Translations under genes and position numbers: made by a program
In this document: piece by piece, positions 31,649 through 40,563 of the stretch
Position numbering within the stretch: position 1 is the stretch's first letter
Layout of the letters: each line of letters starts with the position of its first letter
From: an uncultured Clostridia bacterium
GTDB taxonomy: Bacteria > Bacillota > Clostridia > UMGS1883
Length of the DNA stretch: 61,643 nt
Direction: 5' to 3'
Assembly (NCBI GenBank): GCA_934476455.1
Contig: CAKSNY010000010.1
Location: forward strand, 1-61,643
Notes under the pieces: generated by a model
The model's input: the letters and a program-made list of their open reading frames with translations, nothing else
Databases searched by the model: none
What the model was told of the DNA's origin: nothing

Positions 31649-32193
31649 AAACAACACATTCTGTAGCGCGCGGCGCATTTCTTACCGTGTTGGCGGTAAT
31701 GCTCGGTTTTATCGAGGCGTCAGTAATGCCGCCGTCATACGGCGGTATAAAAATCGGTATCGGAAATGCCGCCGTGTTGGCAGCTCTTTACACTATGAAT
31801 CAAAAATGGGCTTTTCTTGTAGGCATCGGCAAGGTTTTTTTATGCGCGGCACTGTACGCGGGCTTTGCGCCTATGCTTTACAGTTTGTGCGGCGCGGTTT
31901 TAAGTATTGCGGCGCAGTGTCTTTTAAAGAAAACGGGGCGTTTTTCCATAGTCGGCGTAAGCAGTATGGGCGCAATGTTTCATAATGCGGGGCAGCTTCT
32001 GTGCGCATATTTTCTTATGGGCAGGGGGATTATGGCGTATTTTCCGTTTTTAATGGTGTGCGGAGCGTTCGGCGGGCTTCTTACCGGCATTTTAACAAAG
32101 CTTATAATTGAAAGAGGGGGGCGCTTTTTTGGAAAAGAAAAACTTTCTGCACCTGTCAGAGCGCGTGCAGAGCGAGATAACAAAAAAACTTAA
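31645..32193 (+). CDS. Gx transporter family protein (heptaprenyl diphosphate synthase component I-like)
   Basis: A 182-aa integral membrane protein starting at ATG 31645, overlapping the previous stop by 4 nt. About five hydrophobic segments, with the family pattern LTVLAVMLGFIEASVMPPSY and IKIGIGNAAVLAALYTM, then SSMGAMFHNAGQLLCAYFLM. It resembles S-component-like small transporters (PF07456); the old synthase name is doubtful. Pairing with a NusG_II protein is common in Clostridia. The next gene starts inside its 3' end. Confidence 0.88.
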   Translation: MKTTHSVARGAFLTVLAVMLGFIEASVMPPSYGGIKIGIGNAAVLAALYTMNQKWAFLVGIGKVFLCAALYAGFAPMLYSLCGAVLSIAAQCLLKKTGRFSIVGVSSMGAMFHNAGQLLCAYFLMGRGIMAYFPFLMVCGAFGGLLTGILTKLIIERGGRFFGKEKLSAPVRARAERDNKKT

Positions 32194-33313
32194 AACGGAA
32201 ATTAAACAGCCGCTTCGCCGCAATCCCGACCGTGACAGGGCAAATTTATGGCGGCCGTGCTATGTGCGTGACATTGAAAAAATAATGCACCACCCCTTTT
32301 ATAACAGATATGCCGATAAAACACAGGTCTTTTCGTTTTATCGCGACGACGATATATCCCGCCGTGCAATTCACGTGCAGCTTGTTTCAAGGATTGCGCG
32401 CAACATAGGAAGGCTGCTCGGGCTTGACCTTGACCTTATCGAGGCAATCGCCTTAGGACACGATATGGGGCACACACCGTTCGGTCACGCCGGAGAGCGG
32501 CTTCTTTCCGACATATATTTTTCGCGGACAGGCAGATATTTTAACCACAACGTACATTCCGTGCGCGTTTTGGACAAGATTTTTAATCTTAATATCACGC
32601 TTGATACGCTTGACGGAATTTTATGCCACAACGGCGAATTGGAGCTTAAGGAGTACCGCCCTGCCCATCTTTCCGATTTTCCCGAGTTTGACAAAAAAGT
32701 CGAAGCGTGCTATAAAGACAAAAGCGCGGTAAAGCGCCTTGTTCCCTCCACACTTGAAGGGTGCGTTGTAAGGGTTTGCGATATTATCGCCTATATCGGA
32801 AAGGATCGCCAGGACGCCGAACGCGCAGGGTTTCAAACAGACAGCGACGGGGGCTTTAACTCTTATATAATAAACAACCTTGTAGTAAATATTATTGAAA
32901 ACAGCTTCGGCAAGAATTATATATGTATGGATGACGAGTATTTTGCCGCACTGAAAAACGCAAAAGCGGAAAATAATGCACGCATATATACGGCATGCAA
33001 CGTAAACAAGCAGTACGAAACAGCCCTTAAACCTATGTTTTCTATGCTTTACGACGCGCTTTTGAAAAGCCTTTTGCGCGGAAACCGCAGCGATGTAATA
33101 TTCCGCCATCATATAGACTATATAAACAAGCGCAGAAAATTCTACAACGCCGGAGATTATACACAGGAAAATTCCCCCGATGATATTGTTGTGGATTATA
33201 TCGCTTCAATGACGGATGATTATTTTATAGATTTGTGCGCGCATCTTCTTCCCGACGCGCCGAAAATACACTACACCGGATATTTTGATAACTTAAACGA
33301 CAGAAAGGAATAA
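32129..33313 (+). CDS. HD-domain dNTP triphosphohydrolase-like protein
   Basis: A 394-aa protein. TTG 32129 is preferred because AGAGGGGGG lies seven bases upstream; it begins inside the Gx transporter gene. The HD superfamily core is clear: RRAIHVQLVSRIARNIG (first His), AIALGHDMGHTPFGHAGE (His-Asp pair) and later VVRVCDIIAYIGKDRQDAE (last Asp), with NHNVHSVRVL between. It is dGTPase-like but diverged from the typical Dgt at 54602-55594. It probably hydrolyses dNTPs to nucleosides. gltX begins four bases past its end. Confidence 0.85.
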   Translation: MEKKNFLHLSERVQSEITKKLKTEIKQPLRRNPDRDRANLWRPCYVRDIEKIMHHPFYNRYADKTQVFSFYRDDDISRRAIHVQLVSRIARNIGRLLGLDLDLIEAIALGHDMGHTPFGHAGERLLSDIYFSRTGRYFNHNVHSVRVLDKIFNLNITLDTLDGILCHNGELELKEYRPAHLSDFPEFDKKVEACYKDKSAVKRLVPSTLEGCVVRVCDIIAYIGKDRQDAERAGFQTDSDGGFNSYIINNLVVNIIENSFGKNYICMDDEYFAALKNAKAENNARIYTACNVNKQYETALKPMFSMLYDALLKSLLRGNRSDVIFRHHIDYINKRRKFYNAGDYTQENSPDDIVVDYIASMTDDYFIDLCAHLLPDAPKIHYTGYFDNLNDRKE

Positions 33314-33317
33314 AAAA

Positions 33318-34961
33318 ATGGATAACAAAAAAATGGCACAGCTGCTTTTCCCGAACGAACTGAAAACGCCTGAATATTACGAAGCGCTTTACCCGAAGAG
33401 AAATCTTCCGGAGGGGGCGCGCGTAACGCGCCTCGGGCCCAGCCCCACCGGGTTTATACACCTGGGCAACCTCTTCGGCGCCATTACGGACGAACGGCTG
33501 GCACATCAAAGCGGCGGTGTATTTTTTCTGAGAATAGAGGACACCGATAATAAACGCGCCGTGGAGGGCGCGGAGGAGGTTATCGTAAACACCCTCTCTT
33601 ATTTCGGCGTTCATTTTGACGAGGGGGCTCTCCTCGGCGGAGAAAAAGGAGATTACGGCCCGTATCATCAGCGCTGCCGTGCGGAAATTTACCACACGTT
33701 TGCAAAAGAGCTTGTTTTGCGCGGTCTGGCATATCCGTGCTTCTGCACCGAGGAGGAGCTTTCCTCCATGCGTGAAAAGCAAATGGCTCTTAAAGAGAAT
33801 TTCGGCTATTACGGAAAGTGGGCACGCCACCGCAACATAACCTTTGAGGAGGCACAAAAATATATCTCCGAAGGTAAAAGCTTCGTTCTGCGCCTGCGCG
33901 CGCCTGAAAAGAGCGAAAAAACCTTTACTGTAGAGGACGGCATCCGCGGTAAGCTTACCATGCCCGAAAACGACCAGGACATTGTTCTTCTTAAGTCGGA
34001 CGGTATACCCACCTATCATTTTGCGCACGTTGTCGATGACCACCTTATGCGTACAACGCACGTTGTCCGCGGTGAAGAATGGCTTGCAACGCTCCCTGTT
34101 CATGTTCAGCTTTTCAATCTTTTCGGATGGGAACTGCCCGTCTACTGCCACACCGCACAGCTTATGAAGTTTGACGGCGGCGTAAAACGCAAGCTAAGCA
34201 AAAGAAAAGACCCCGAGCTTTCCCTTGATTTTTACAAAAGCGAGGGGTATCTTCCCGGTGCCGTTTGGGAATATATGATGACGGTGCTTAACTCCAACTT
34301 TGAGCAGTGGCGCATCGAAAACCCGCACACCCCCATAGATGAATTTAAATTTACCACAGAAAAGATGGGAAATTCCGGCTCGCTTTTTGATATAGACAAG
34401 CTTAACGATGTAAGCAAAAATTACATTGCCACGCTTGACGCGCAAACCGTTTACGATTATATCACGGCTTGGGCGAAAGACTGCGACGCCGAATACTTTA
34501 ATATGCTTACCGAAGACAAAGCCTTTACCCTTGCCATGATTGCAATAGGGCGCGGCGGGGAAAAACCCAGAAAAGATATTAAAAACTGGAAACAGTCGAA
34601 AGAGTTTTACAGCTTTTTCTTTGACAATACCTTTGTACCCGAGGACCCCTATCCCGAAAACGTAAGCGAGGACGACAGAAAAGAAATTCTGCAAAAATAT
34701 CTCAAAACATATGACCACAGCGACGACCAAAGCACATGGTTTTCCAAAATACGCATCATCGGCGAGGAAATGGGCTATGCGCCGCAGCCAAAGCTGTACA
34801 AAAAAAATCCCGAGCTTTACAAAGGGCACGTCGGCGATGTAAGCGGCGCTATAAGGATAGCAATTACCGGGCGCAGCAATTCGCCGGACGTTTGGTGTAT
34901 TCAGCAGGTGCTCGGTGAAAAGCGCACTGTTGAAAGGATAAAGAAAGCATATGAAAAATAA
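33318..34961 (+). CDS. gltX: glutamyl-tRNA synthetase
   Basis: A 547-aa class I synthetase. HIGH-type motif GPSPTGFIHLGNLFGAITDE near residue 40, the GRP-like SPCFCTEEEL region replaced by YPCFCTEEELSSM, a binding stretch HFAHVVDDHLMRTTHVVRGE and KMSKS-type KLSKRKDPELS near residue 297. It charges tRNA-Glu and in many Clostridia also tRNA-Gln for amidation. ATG 33318 follows AAAGGAAT. The C-terminus overlaps the capA start by 11 nt. Confidence 0.95.
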   Translation: MDNKKMAQLLFPNELKTPEYYEALYPKRNLPEGARVTRLGPSPTGFIHLGNLFGAITDERLAHQSGGVFFLRIEDTDNKRAVEGAEEVIVNTLSYFGVHFDEGALLGGEKGDYGPYHQRCRAEIYHTFAKELVLRGLAYPCFCTEEELSSMREKQMALKENFGYYGKWARHRNITFEEAQKYISEGKSFVLRLRAPEKSEKTFTVEDGIRGKLTMPENDQDIVLLKSDGIPTYHFAHVVDDHLMRTTHVVRGEEWLATLPVHVQLFNLFGWELPVYCHTAQLMKFDGGVKRKLSKRKDPELSLDFYKSEGYLPGAVWEYMMTVLNSNFEQWRIENPHTPIDEFKFTTEKMGNSGSLFDIDKLNDVSKNYIATLDAQTVYDYITAWAKDCDAEYFNMLTEDKAFTLAMIAIGRGGEKPRKDIKNWKQSKEFYSFFFDNTFVPEDPYPENVSEDDRKEILQKYLKTYDHSDDQSTWFSKIRIIGEEMGYAPQPKLYKKNPELYKGHVGDVSGAIRIAITGRSNSPDVWCIQQVLGEKRTVERIKKAYEK

Positions 34962-36084
34962 GCGGAAAATTTACGCTCTTTGCGCCCTTTTTTCGGCGCT
35001 TGTTTCCATTGTACTGCTGTGTGTGCTTTTGGGTACACAGCGCGAAAAAAAGGAAAATCCGCAAAAGACCCTGCCCCCCGAAAAACCGCAGACAGTTACG
35101 CTTTGCGCAGTGGGCGATAATCTTATACATTCGCCCATATACAAAAAATGCAAAACCGCAGACGGCTATAATTTTGACTGCCTGTACGAAAATATAGCTC
35201 CGTATATTAAAAAGCACGATATTGCCGCAATAAACCAGGAAACAATATTTGTGCAGGGGGAGGAAAATTTCAGCGGCTATCCCCTTTTCGGCACCCCTAA
35301 GGAGGTCGGCGAAAGTATAGTCCGCGCGGGTTTTAACGTTGTAACGCACGCCACAAACCATGCCTACGACAAAGGCAAAAATGCGCTTTTCTACACAATG
35401 GATTTTTGGGACAACTATCCCCGCGTGTCGGTGCTTGGGCTAAACAAAAGCGAGGAAGACGCCCGTAAAACAGAAATTCTTAATATAAACGGCATTAAAG
35501 CGGCGCTTCTTAATTATACCTACGGGCTTAACGGGCACAGGCTGCCGCGCGGTGAAAAATATCTTATAAATATTTTTAAACGCGATGAAAAAACAGCCGC
35601 ACACATAAAAGATGCAAAGGCTGCGGCGGACATCTGCATTGTATTCATCCACTACGGAACGGAGTATACGCATATTCCCACCAAAGAGCAAAAGGCAGAT
35701 GTTGAATTTCTGTGCGAAAACGGCGCCGATATAATTATCGGTGCACATCCGCACGTTATTCAGCCGGTTACGGCATATACCTCCGAGAATCAAAACAAAG
35801 CCGTTGTTTTTTGGTCTTTGGGCAATTTTATCTCAAACCAGGACAGCACGGAGAAAATCCTCGGCGGGATGGCAGATATAACCATAGAAAAGAAAAACGG
35901 CAATGCATATGTGAAAAGCTATAAAATGCTGCCTACCGTAACCCATGCAGACTCCGGCGGCTACAGCGCGTATCTTCTTTCGGATTATACAGACGCTCTT
36001 GCCGCGTCACACCGCCGTGTGCCAAATCTTACGGTTGAAAAATTAAACGATTTGTTCTGCCGCGTTATGGCTGTAACACCTTGA
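34951..36084 (+). CDS. CapA family protein (poly-gamma-glutamate capsule biosynthesis-like)
   Basis: A 377-aa protein with an N-terminal membrane anchor (about residues 5-27), then a metallophosphatase-like PGA_cap domain: TLCAVGDNLIHSPIYKK, AINQETIFVQGEENFSGYPL, GFNVVTHATNHAYDKGK, CIVFIHYGTEYTH and DIIIGAHPHVIQPV, with AVVFWSLGNFISNQ at the end. These residues line the active site of CapA/PgsA-like enzymes. A role in envelope polymer metabolism is likely; no capsule operon is seen here. Confidence 0.92.
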   Translation: MKNKRKIYALCALFSALVSIVLLCVLLGTQREKKENPQKTLPPEKPQTVTLCAVGDNLIHSPIYKKCKTADGYNFDCLYENIAPYIKKHDIAAINQETIFVQGEENFSGYPLFGTPKEVGESIVRAGFNVVTHATNHAYDKGKNALFYTMDFWDNYPRVSVLGLNKSEEDARKTEILNINGIKAALLNYTYGLNGHRLPRGEKYLINIFKRDEKTAAHIKDAKAAADICIVFIHYGTEYTHIPTKEQKADVEFLCENGADIIIGAHPHVIQPVTAYTSENQNKAVVFWSLGNFISNQDSTEKILGGMADITIEKKNGNAYVKSYKMLPTVTHADSGGYSAYLLSDYTDALAASHRRVPNLTVEKLNDLFCRVMAVTP

Positions 36085-36087
36085 AAA

Positions 36088-36586
36088 AAGGGGATGTTAA
36101 AAAAGTCCAGAGCGCAAAAAGGCAATTATAGTAAAGAGGTTGCAACCGTAAAACAGTTAAAAAACTCTGTTTTGGTAGAAAAATCTCATTACACTCGATT
36201 TTTCCGTATTTATAAGCCTTTTTGCTACGAACAAACTTCACCTCTCGAAGTATCTATATACATCTTCGGGTGTGGCATAATACAACAGAATCCGATATGG
36301 TTTAAAAAGGAAAATTTCACATAATGCCGCAGAAAATTCTGCAAATATACGCCAGTATTATTTTTGAATTTTCCTTGCCTTATATCAAAATTTTCTCTTT
36401 TTAAACTCTTCGACCTTTTGCTTAGAAAAATTATTAGGATTTTTAATGCGGAGGACGAAGATAGGCTGTCGCCTTTCGAGGACGACAAATTGAAAAGACT
36501 TTAATTTTTCAAGCAAAAGGCATATTGGGTTCTATTGCATTATGCCTGAAGTTTGTCCGTTCTGAAGCTTTTTTTCCTATCCCCTT
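36088..36586. mobile_element. MITE-like repeat with a second foldback element nested in it
   Basis: A 499-bp element with imperfect 17-bp terminal inverted repeats (AAGGGGATGTTAAAAAA and AAGGGGATAGGAAAAAA on the two strands). The outer parts match the 149-bp copy at 50502-50650. About 350 bp (roughly 36224-36574) is inserted between ATAAGCCTTTTT and TCCTATCCCC, and this insert has its own inverted ends sharing CAAACTTCA and GGCATAAT, so it is a second foldback element. Short frames inside (such as the one at 36094) are not supported as genes. Confidence 0.7.
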
Positions 36587-36587
36587 G

Positions 36588-36628
36588 AAAAAAGGAACTG
36601 TTTAAAAAGTTTAAACAGTTCCTTTTTT
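36588..36628. terminator. bidirectional terminator between capA and serA
   Basis: A 13-bp stem GGAACTGTTTAAA / TTTAAACAGTTCC (36594-36606 with 36610-36622), with A-run before and T6 after. It should end serA transcription on the minus strand and anything crossing the MITE on the plus strand. Confidence 0.85.
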
Positions 36629-36661
36629 GAGTGTGTCGATAAAAGCCTGAAGCTTATTTTT

Positions 36662-37828
36662 TTACTTTATAACCCTGACTCTTAAAACGCCGTCAATTGC
36701 GAAAATTTTTGCAACAGCGTCCTCGGAAACGTCGCCCTCAACATCAAACAGCGAGCAGGCATAGTCCTTTTTACCCTTATTCAAAAGGTTTGATATATTA
36801 AGCCCGCATCCCGATATTACAGACGTTATCCCCGAAATCATATTCGGTATGTTTTTATGAAGCACCGTAACACGTACGCCATTTGTGCGCGGAAGCTCGC
36901 AGTTCGGGAAATTAACAGAGTTTATTATGTTTCCGTTTTCCATATATTCAACAAGCTCTTTCGCTGCCATAACGGCACAGTTATCCTCACTCTCGGCAGT
37001 AGATGCGCCGAGATGCGGTATTGCTATAACATTTTCAAGCCCAAGCACCTCGTCAGACGGGAAATCCACAACATATGTAGATATAAGCCCCACCTCAAGT
37101 GCGCTTTTAAGTGCGCCGGTATCTACAAGCTCCCCGCGGGAGAAATTAAGAAGCTTTGCGCCCTTTTTAACGGAGGACTTAAACAGCTCTGCATTAAACA
37201 GCCCCTTTGTATCGGGCGTAAGCGGAAGATGCAGCGTTATGTAATCCGCCTCTGCAAGGGCTTCGCCTATTTCCGCCTTTATAACGGTGTGTCTGTCAAG
37301 CATTAAGGCAGACTGCACAGATATAAACGGGTCGTAGCCCACAACGTCCATACCCAAATGGTGCGCAGCGTTTGCAACCAATACGCCTATTGCGCCAAGA
37401 CCTATTACGGCAAGCTTTTTGCCTTTTATTTCGCAGCCTGCAAAGTTGCTCTTTCCTTTTTCCACAAGCTTTGCAACGCCCTCTTCACCCTTAAGCGTCT
37501 GTGCCCACGCGCTGCCGCCTATAATATTTCTCGATGCAAGCAAAAGTCCCGCAATTGTAAGTTCTTTTACGGCATTTGCATTTGCACCGGGCGTATTAAA
37601 CACAACTATGCCGTTTTCGCTGCAGCGGTCAAGCGGGATATTGTTTACGCCCGCACCCGCGCGCGCTATCGCCAGAAGGCTTGTCGGAAAAGACATATCG
37701 TGCATATTAAAGCTGCGCAAAATTACGCAATCCGGATTTTCGCAATTGTCCGAAACAGCATAGCGTGTCTTGTCAAAGTTGTCCAAGCCGCACTTTGCAA
37801 TCTTATTAAGCGTAAGAAGATTATACAT
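36662..37828 (-). CDS. serA: D-3-phosphoglycerate dehydrogenase
   Basis: A 388-aa enzyme for the first step of serine synthesis. NAD-binding motif KLAVIGLGAIGVLVANAAHH near residue 143, catalytic segment LNFSRGELVDTGALKSALEV and LENVIAIPHLGASTAESEDN with the active His. The C-terminal 75 residues form an ACT domain (NMISGITSVISGCGLNISNL), the site of serine feedback in related enzymes. It directly follows serC in one operon. Confidence 0.95.
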   Translation of the reverse strand: MYNLLTLNKIAKCGLDNFDKTRYAVSDNCENPDCVILRSFNMHDMSFPTSLLAIARAGAGVNNIPLDRCSENGIVVFNTPGANANAVKELTIAGLLLASRNIIGGSAWAQTLKGEEGVAKLVEKGKSNFAGCEIKGKKLAVIGLGAIGVLVANAAHHLGMDVVGYDPFISVQSALMLDRHTVIKAEIGEALAEADYITLHLPLTPDTKGLFNAELFKSSVKKGAKLLNFSRGELVDTGALKSALEVGLISTYVVDFPSDEVLGLENVIAIPHLGASTAESEDNCAVMAAKELVEYMENGNIINSVNFPNCELPRTNGVRVTVLHKNIPNMISGITSVISGCGLNISNLLNKGKKDYACSLFDVEGDVSEDAVAKIFAIDGVLRVRVIK

Positions 37829-37839
37829 TTTATCGCCCC

Positions 37840-38922
37840 TTATTTATTATTCTTTTCAAATTCGCGCATAAATTCTACAAGCGCCTCTACGCCCTCCTTG
37901 GGCATTGCATTATAGATGCTTGCGCGCATACCGCCTACAGTTCTGTGTCCCTTAAGGTTCACAAATCCGTTTTTCGCAGCTTCAGCAATAAACTTTTTAT
38001 CAAGCTCTTCATCGCCCGTAACAAACGGTATATTCATAAGCGAGCGGTCTTTTTTAACAACCGTTCCCTTAAACATCTCGGACGAGTCGAGGAAATCGTA
38101 AAACAGCTTTGCTTTTTCCTCGTTTATTTTCTGTATTGCACCTACGCCGCCAAGCTCTTTAAGCCACTCCAGCACAAGCATACAAATATATATGCAGTAG
38201 CACGGCGGTGTATTGTAAAGAGATGCGTTGTCGGCGTGTATCTGATAGTTAAACATTGTCGGCGTTATATCCATCTGATGACCCAAAAGGTCCTCGCGCA
38301 CAATTACAATGGTAAGACCTGCCGGAGCAACGTTCTTTTGTGCACCCGCATACAAAAGCCCAAATTTTTTAACGTCAATCTCCTGCGAAAGAATACACGA
38401 AGAAATGTCTGCCACAAGCGGTACATCTCCTGTATTGGGAAGCGCGGTGTATCTCGTTCCGTAAATTGTGTTGTTATATGTAATATGGAAATAGTCCGCC
38501 TCAGGGTCAAACGAAGCTTTGTCAAGCTCCGGAATATAAGAAAACGTTTTATCGGCACTTGAAGCAACACGGTTTACAGTGCCGTATTTTTCAAACTCGC
38601 TTGCGGCTTTTTTAGCCCACTGACCGGTAATTACACAGTCGCACTTGCCGCTTTTTGTAAGAAGATTCATCGGTATCATGGCAAACTGACTTGACGCGCC
38701 GCCCTGTAAAAATAAAACTTTGTAATTATCGGGAATGTTCATCAGTTCCCTAAGCAGCGCCTCCGCATTTTTGATTATTCCGTCGTATACCTTACTGCGG
38801 TGGCTCATCTCCATAACGCTCATGCCGCTGTCTTTATACTCGAGCATCTCGCTCTGCGCTTTTTTCAAAACATCAACAGGCAGCGCACCCGGACCTGCGG
38901 AAAAGTTATAAACTCTTGCCAT
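37840..38922 (-). CDS. serC: phosphoserine aminotransferase
   Basis: A 360-aa PLP enzyme. FSAGPGALPVDVLKKAQSEM at the start, LFLQGGASSQFAMIPMNLL phosphate-binding region, PLVADISSCILSQEID, and the PLP lysine in YAGAQKNVAPAGLTIVIV. The C-terminus has GHRTVGGMRASIYNAMPKEG. ATG 38922 follows TTAGGAGG. Promoter 38955-38983 lies upstream, so serC-serA is an independent operon. Confidence 0.96.
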   Translation of the reverse strand: MARVYNFSAGPGALPVDVLKKAQSEMLEYKDSGMSVMEMSHRSKVYDGIIKNAEALLRELMNIPDNYKVLFLQGGASSQFAMIPMNLLTKSGKCDCVITGQWAKKAASEFEKYGTVNRVASSADKTFSYIPELDKASFDPEADYFHITYNNTIYGTRYTALPNTGDVPLVADISSCILSQEIDVKKFGLLYAGAQKNVAPAGLTIVIVREDLLGHQMDITPTMFNYQIHADNASLYNTPPCYCIYICMLVLEWLKELGGVGAIQKINEEKAKLFYDFLDSSEMFKGTVVKKDRSLMNIPFVTGDEELDKKFIAEAAKNGFVNLKGHRTVGGMRASIYNAMPKEGVEALVEFMREFEKNNK

Positions 38923-38954
38923 AACGTAGCCTCCTAAAAAGTATTATACGTACT

Positions 38955-38983
38955 ATTATACTCTTTATAGGAAAAAGTGTCAA
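38955..38983 (-). promoter_or_regulatory. promoter of serC-serA
   Basis: Minus strand: perfect -35 TTGACA (38978-38983), 17-nt spacer, -10 TATAAT (38955-38960). It abuts the stop of the TauE-like gene. The leader is about 25 nt, so no riboswitch fits. Confidence 0.88.
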
Positions 38984-38984
38984 A

Positions 38985-39368
38985 TTATTTTGCGCTTTTT
39001 TTTCGTTCTTCCAATATTTTTTTTGCGCTTTTTAACACGTCCGACACACCAAAGCAGAATATAAACACCGCAAACAGGCGGGAAAGTGTTTTCCCCGAAA
39101 GGTACAGCGCAAGCCTTGCCCCCAAAAAGCAAAAGGGAACTCCCCCCAATATCAGGGGGAGCGCCTCATAAAATTTAACGTTTTTATTTTTAATATGCAC
39201 AAAAAGCGCCGCAATTGCTGTCGGAATAAAGTAAAATAAATTTATTGCCTGCGCCTCCTTCTGCGAAACGCCCGCAAAAATGCACAGCGCCGGTATAAGC
39301 ACCATTCCGCCGCCTATGCCCATTCCGCTTAATATTCCCGCAAAAAAACCTATTACAGACGTAAGCAA
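38985..39368 (-). CDS. half-size TauE/SafE-type membrane permease, second of a pair
   Basis: A 127-aa membrane protein, about half the usual 250-aa TauE/SafE length. Four hydrophobic segments with the family motif FFAGILSGMGIGGGMVLIPAL followed by GVSQKEAQAINLFYFIPTAI and a basic C-terminal tail. Starts at TTG 39368 after AAGGAG, 12 nt past the first half. Full-size TauE proteins arise from a tandem repeat of such a unit, so the pair probably forms a heterodimeric exporter of sulfur-containing or organic anions. No frameshift scar is visible. Confidence 0.82.
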   Translation of the reverse strand: MLTSVIGFFAGILSGMGIGGGMVLIPALCIFAGVSQKEAQAINLFYFIPTAIAALFVHIKNKNVKFYEALPLILGGVPFCFLGARLALYLSGKTLSRLFAVFIFCFGVSDVLKSAKKILEERKKSAK

Positions 39369-39380
39369 AACAAAAACTCC

Positions 39381-39728
39381 TTAAAAAAACATTTTAACAG
39401 CCGCAATTATCATTACGCATCCGAATATTGCGCGTATATACACCTTCGGAAGCTTAGAGAGAAGCTTTGCCCCCAAAACGGCGCCCAAAATGCCGCCGAG
39501 CGAAGCCTTGAAAACGCTTTCAAGGCTTCCGTAGCCGCCGCGGTGATAAACAAAAATGCTTAAAAGCGTCATAGGTAAAATTACAAAAATTGCCGTGGCG
39601 TGCGCCTTTTTTTCTTCAAGCGACACAAGTCTTTCAAGTGCAAGCACCGCCACAATTCCCCCTCCCGAGGCAAAGAACCCGTTTACAAACCCTATAACAC
39701 CGCCCATAAAAAGCTTTTTTGCCTTCAT
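39381..39728 (-). CDS. half-size TauE/SafE-type membrane permease, first of a pair
   Basis: A 115-aa membrane protein with VIGFVNGFFASGGGIVAVLAL and the following KKAHATAIFVILPMTLLSIFV, aligning with one half of a TauE/SafE permease. Its ATG shares one base with the spo0A stop (TGATG), so it is translationally coupled to spo0A. Together with the gene at 38985 it rebuilds a full-size permease. Substrate is unknown. Confidence 0.82.
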   Translation of the reverse strand: MKAKKLFMGGVIGFVNGFFASGGGIVAVLALERLVSLEEKKAHATAIFVILPMTLLSIFVYHRGGYGSLESVFKASLGGILGAVLGAKLLSKLPKVYIRAIFGCVMIIAAVKMFF

Positions 39729-40528
39729 CAGGAAACAAGCATCTCCAATCTTAATTTATCGGCTATCATCGCAATAAATTCGCTGTTTGTGGGCTTTCCC
39801 TTGTTATTGTTTACGGTGTAACCGAAAAGCTTGTACAGCTCCTCCTCGTTTCCGCGTATACACGCCACTTCAATAGCATGGCGTATGGCACGTTCAACCC
39901 TGCTCGAGGAGGTGTTATGGCGCGACGCTACCTTCGGATAAAGCTGCTTTGTAACGGCATTTATAAGCTCGGTGTCTTTTATGCTCATTATAATTGCGTC
40001 ACGCAGATATTGATAACCCTTTATATTTGCCGGTACCCCTACGGAATGGATTGTGTTCGTAACGGATATTTCTATTGCTCTGTCAGAGGGTCTGTCCCCT
40101 TTTCCCGAGGCGTCCGTGCCGCTTACCCTGCCGCCCGCAAGCGACGCGCGCGGTGTGCACAAAAGATGTATTCTTTCGTAAATAGTTTCAAACTCGCACG
40201 GTTTTATCATAAAATAATCCGCGCCAAGCTCCATGCAAAGATTTGTTACATTGTCTTTCTTTGCACCGGTAAGTACAATTACAACGGGGCGCCTTGAAAG
40301 CGGCAGCGAGCCGATTTTCTTCAACAGCCCTATGCCGTCCATCCCCGGAATAACTATATCCATCAAAACCACATCGGGCATAAGCGTGCGTATTTTCTCC
40401 GCCGCGTCAATCCCGTCCGTAGCTTTTGCTACCACCTCTGTGTCGCCTTTGTTTGTAAAAAACATATTCATTTGCGACAGTAACTCCTGATTTCCGTCTA
40501 CTAAAAGCAGCTTTATCTTGTTTTTCAT
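39728..40528 (-). CDS. spo0A: sporulation master regulator Spo0A
   Basis: A 266-aa response regulator. Receiver domain with phosphoryl Asp57 in PDVVLMDIVIPGMDG, Thr in VIVLTGAKKDN and Lys in FMIKPCEF. The C-terminal DNA-binding domain is strongly conserved: SSSRVERAIRHAIEVACI and NNKGKPTNSEFIAMIADKLR. The N-terminal acidic pair that binds magnesium, usually DD in the VADDN motif, reads VDGN here, so one acid is replaced by Gly12. Gene order spoIVB-spo0A is the classic one. A promoter lies at 40564-40592. Confidence 0.97.
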   Translation of the reverse strand: MKNKIKLLLVDGNQELLSQMNMFFTNKGDTEVVAKATDGIDAAEKIRTLMPDVVLMDIVIPGMDGIGLLKKIGSLPLSRRPVVIVLTGAKKDNVTNLCMELGADYFMIKPCEFETIYERIHLLCTPRASLAGGRVSGTDASGKGDRPSDRAIEISVTNTIHSVGVPANIKGYQYLRDAIIMSIKDTELINAVTKQLYPKVASRHNTSSSRVERAIRHAIEVACIRGNEEELYKLFGYTVNNNKGKPTNSEFIAMIADKLRLEMLVS

Positions 40529-40563
40529 CGTTTTTCCTCCTGTAGTTTGTTGTTTCAGTTAGT

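Noticed and set aside
36094..36324. 76-aa frame starting MLKKSRAQKGNY, with a similar one at 50492-50767
   Set aside because: Both lie inside the MITE-like repeats and run past the element ends at different places; the similarity reflects repeat DNA, not a gene family.
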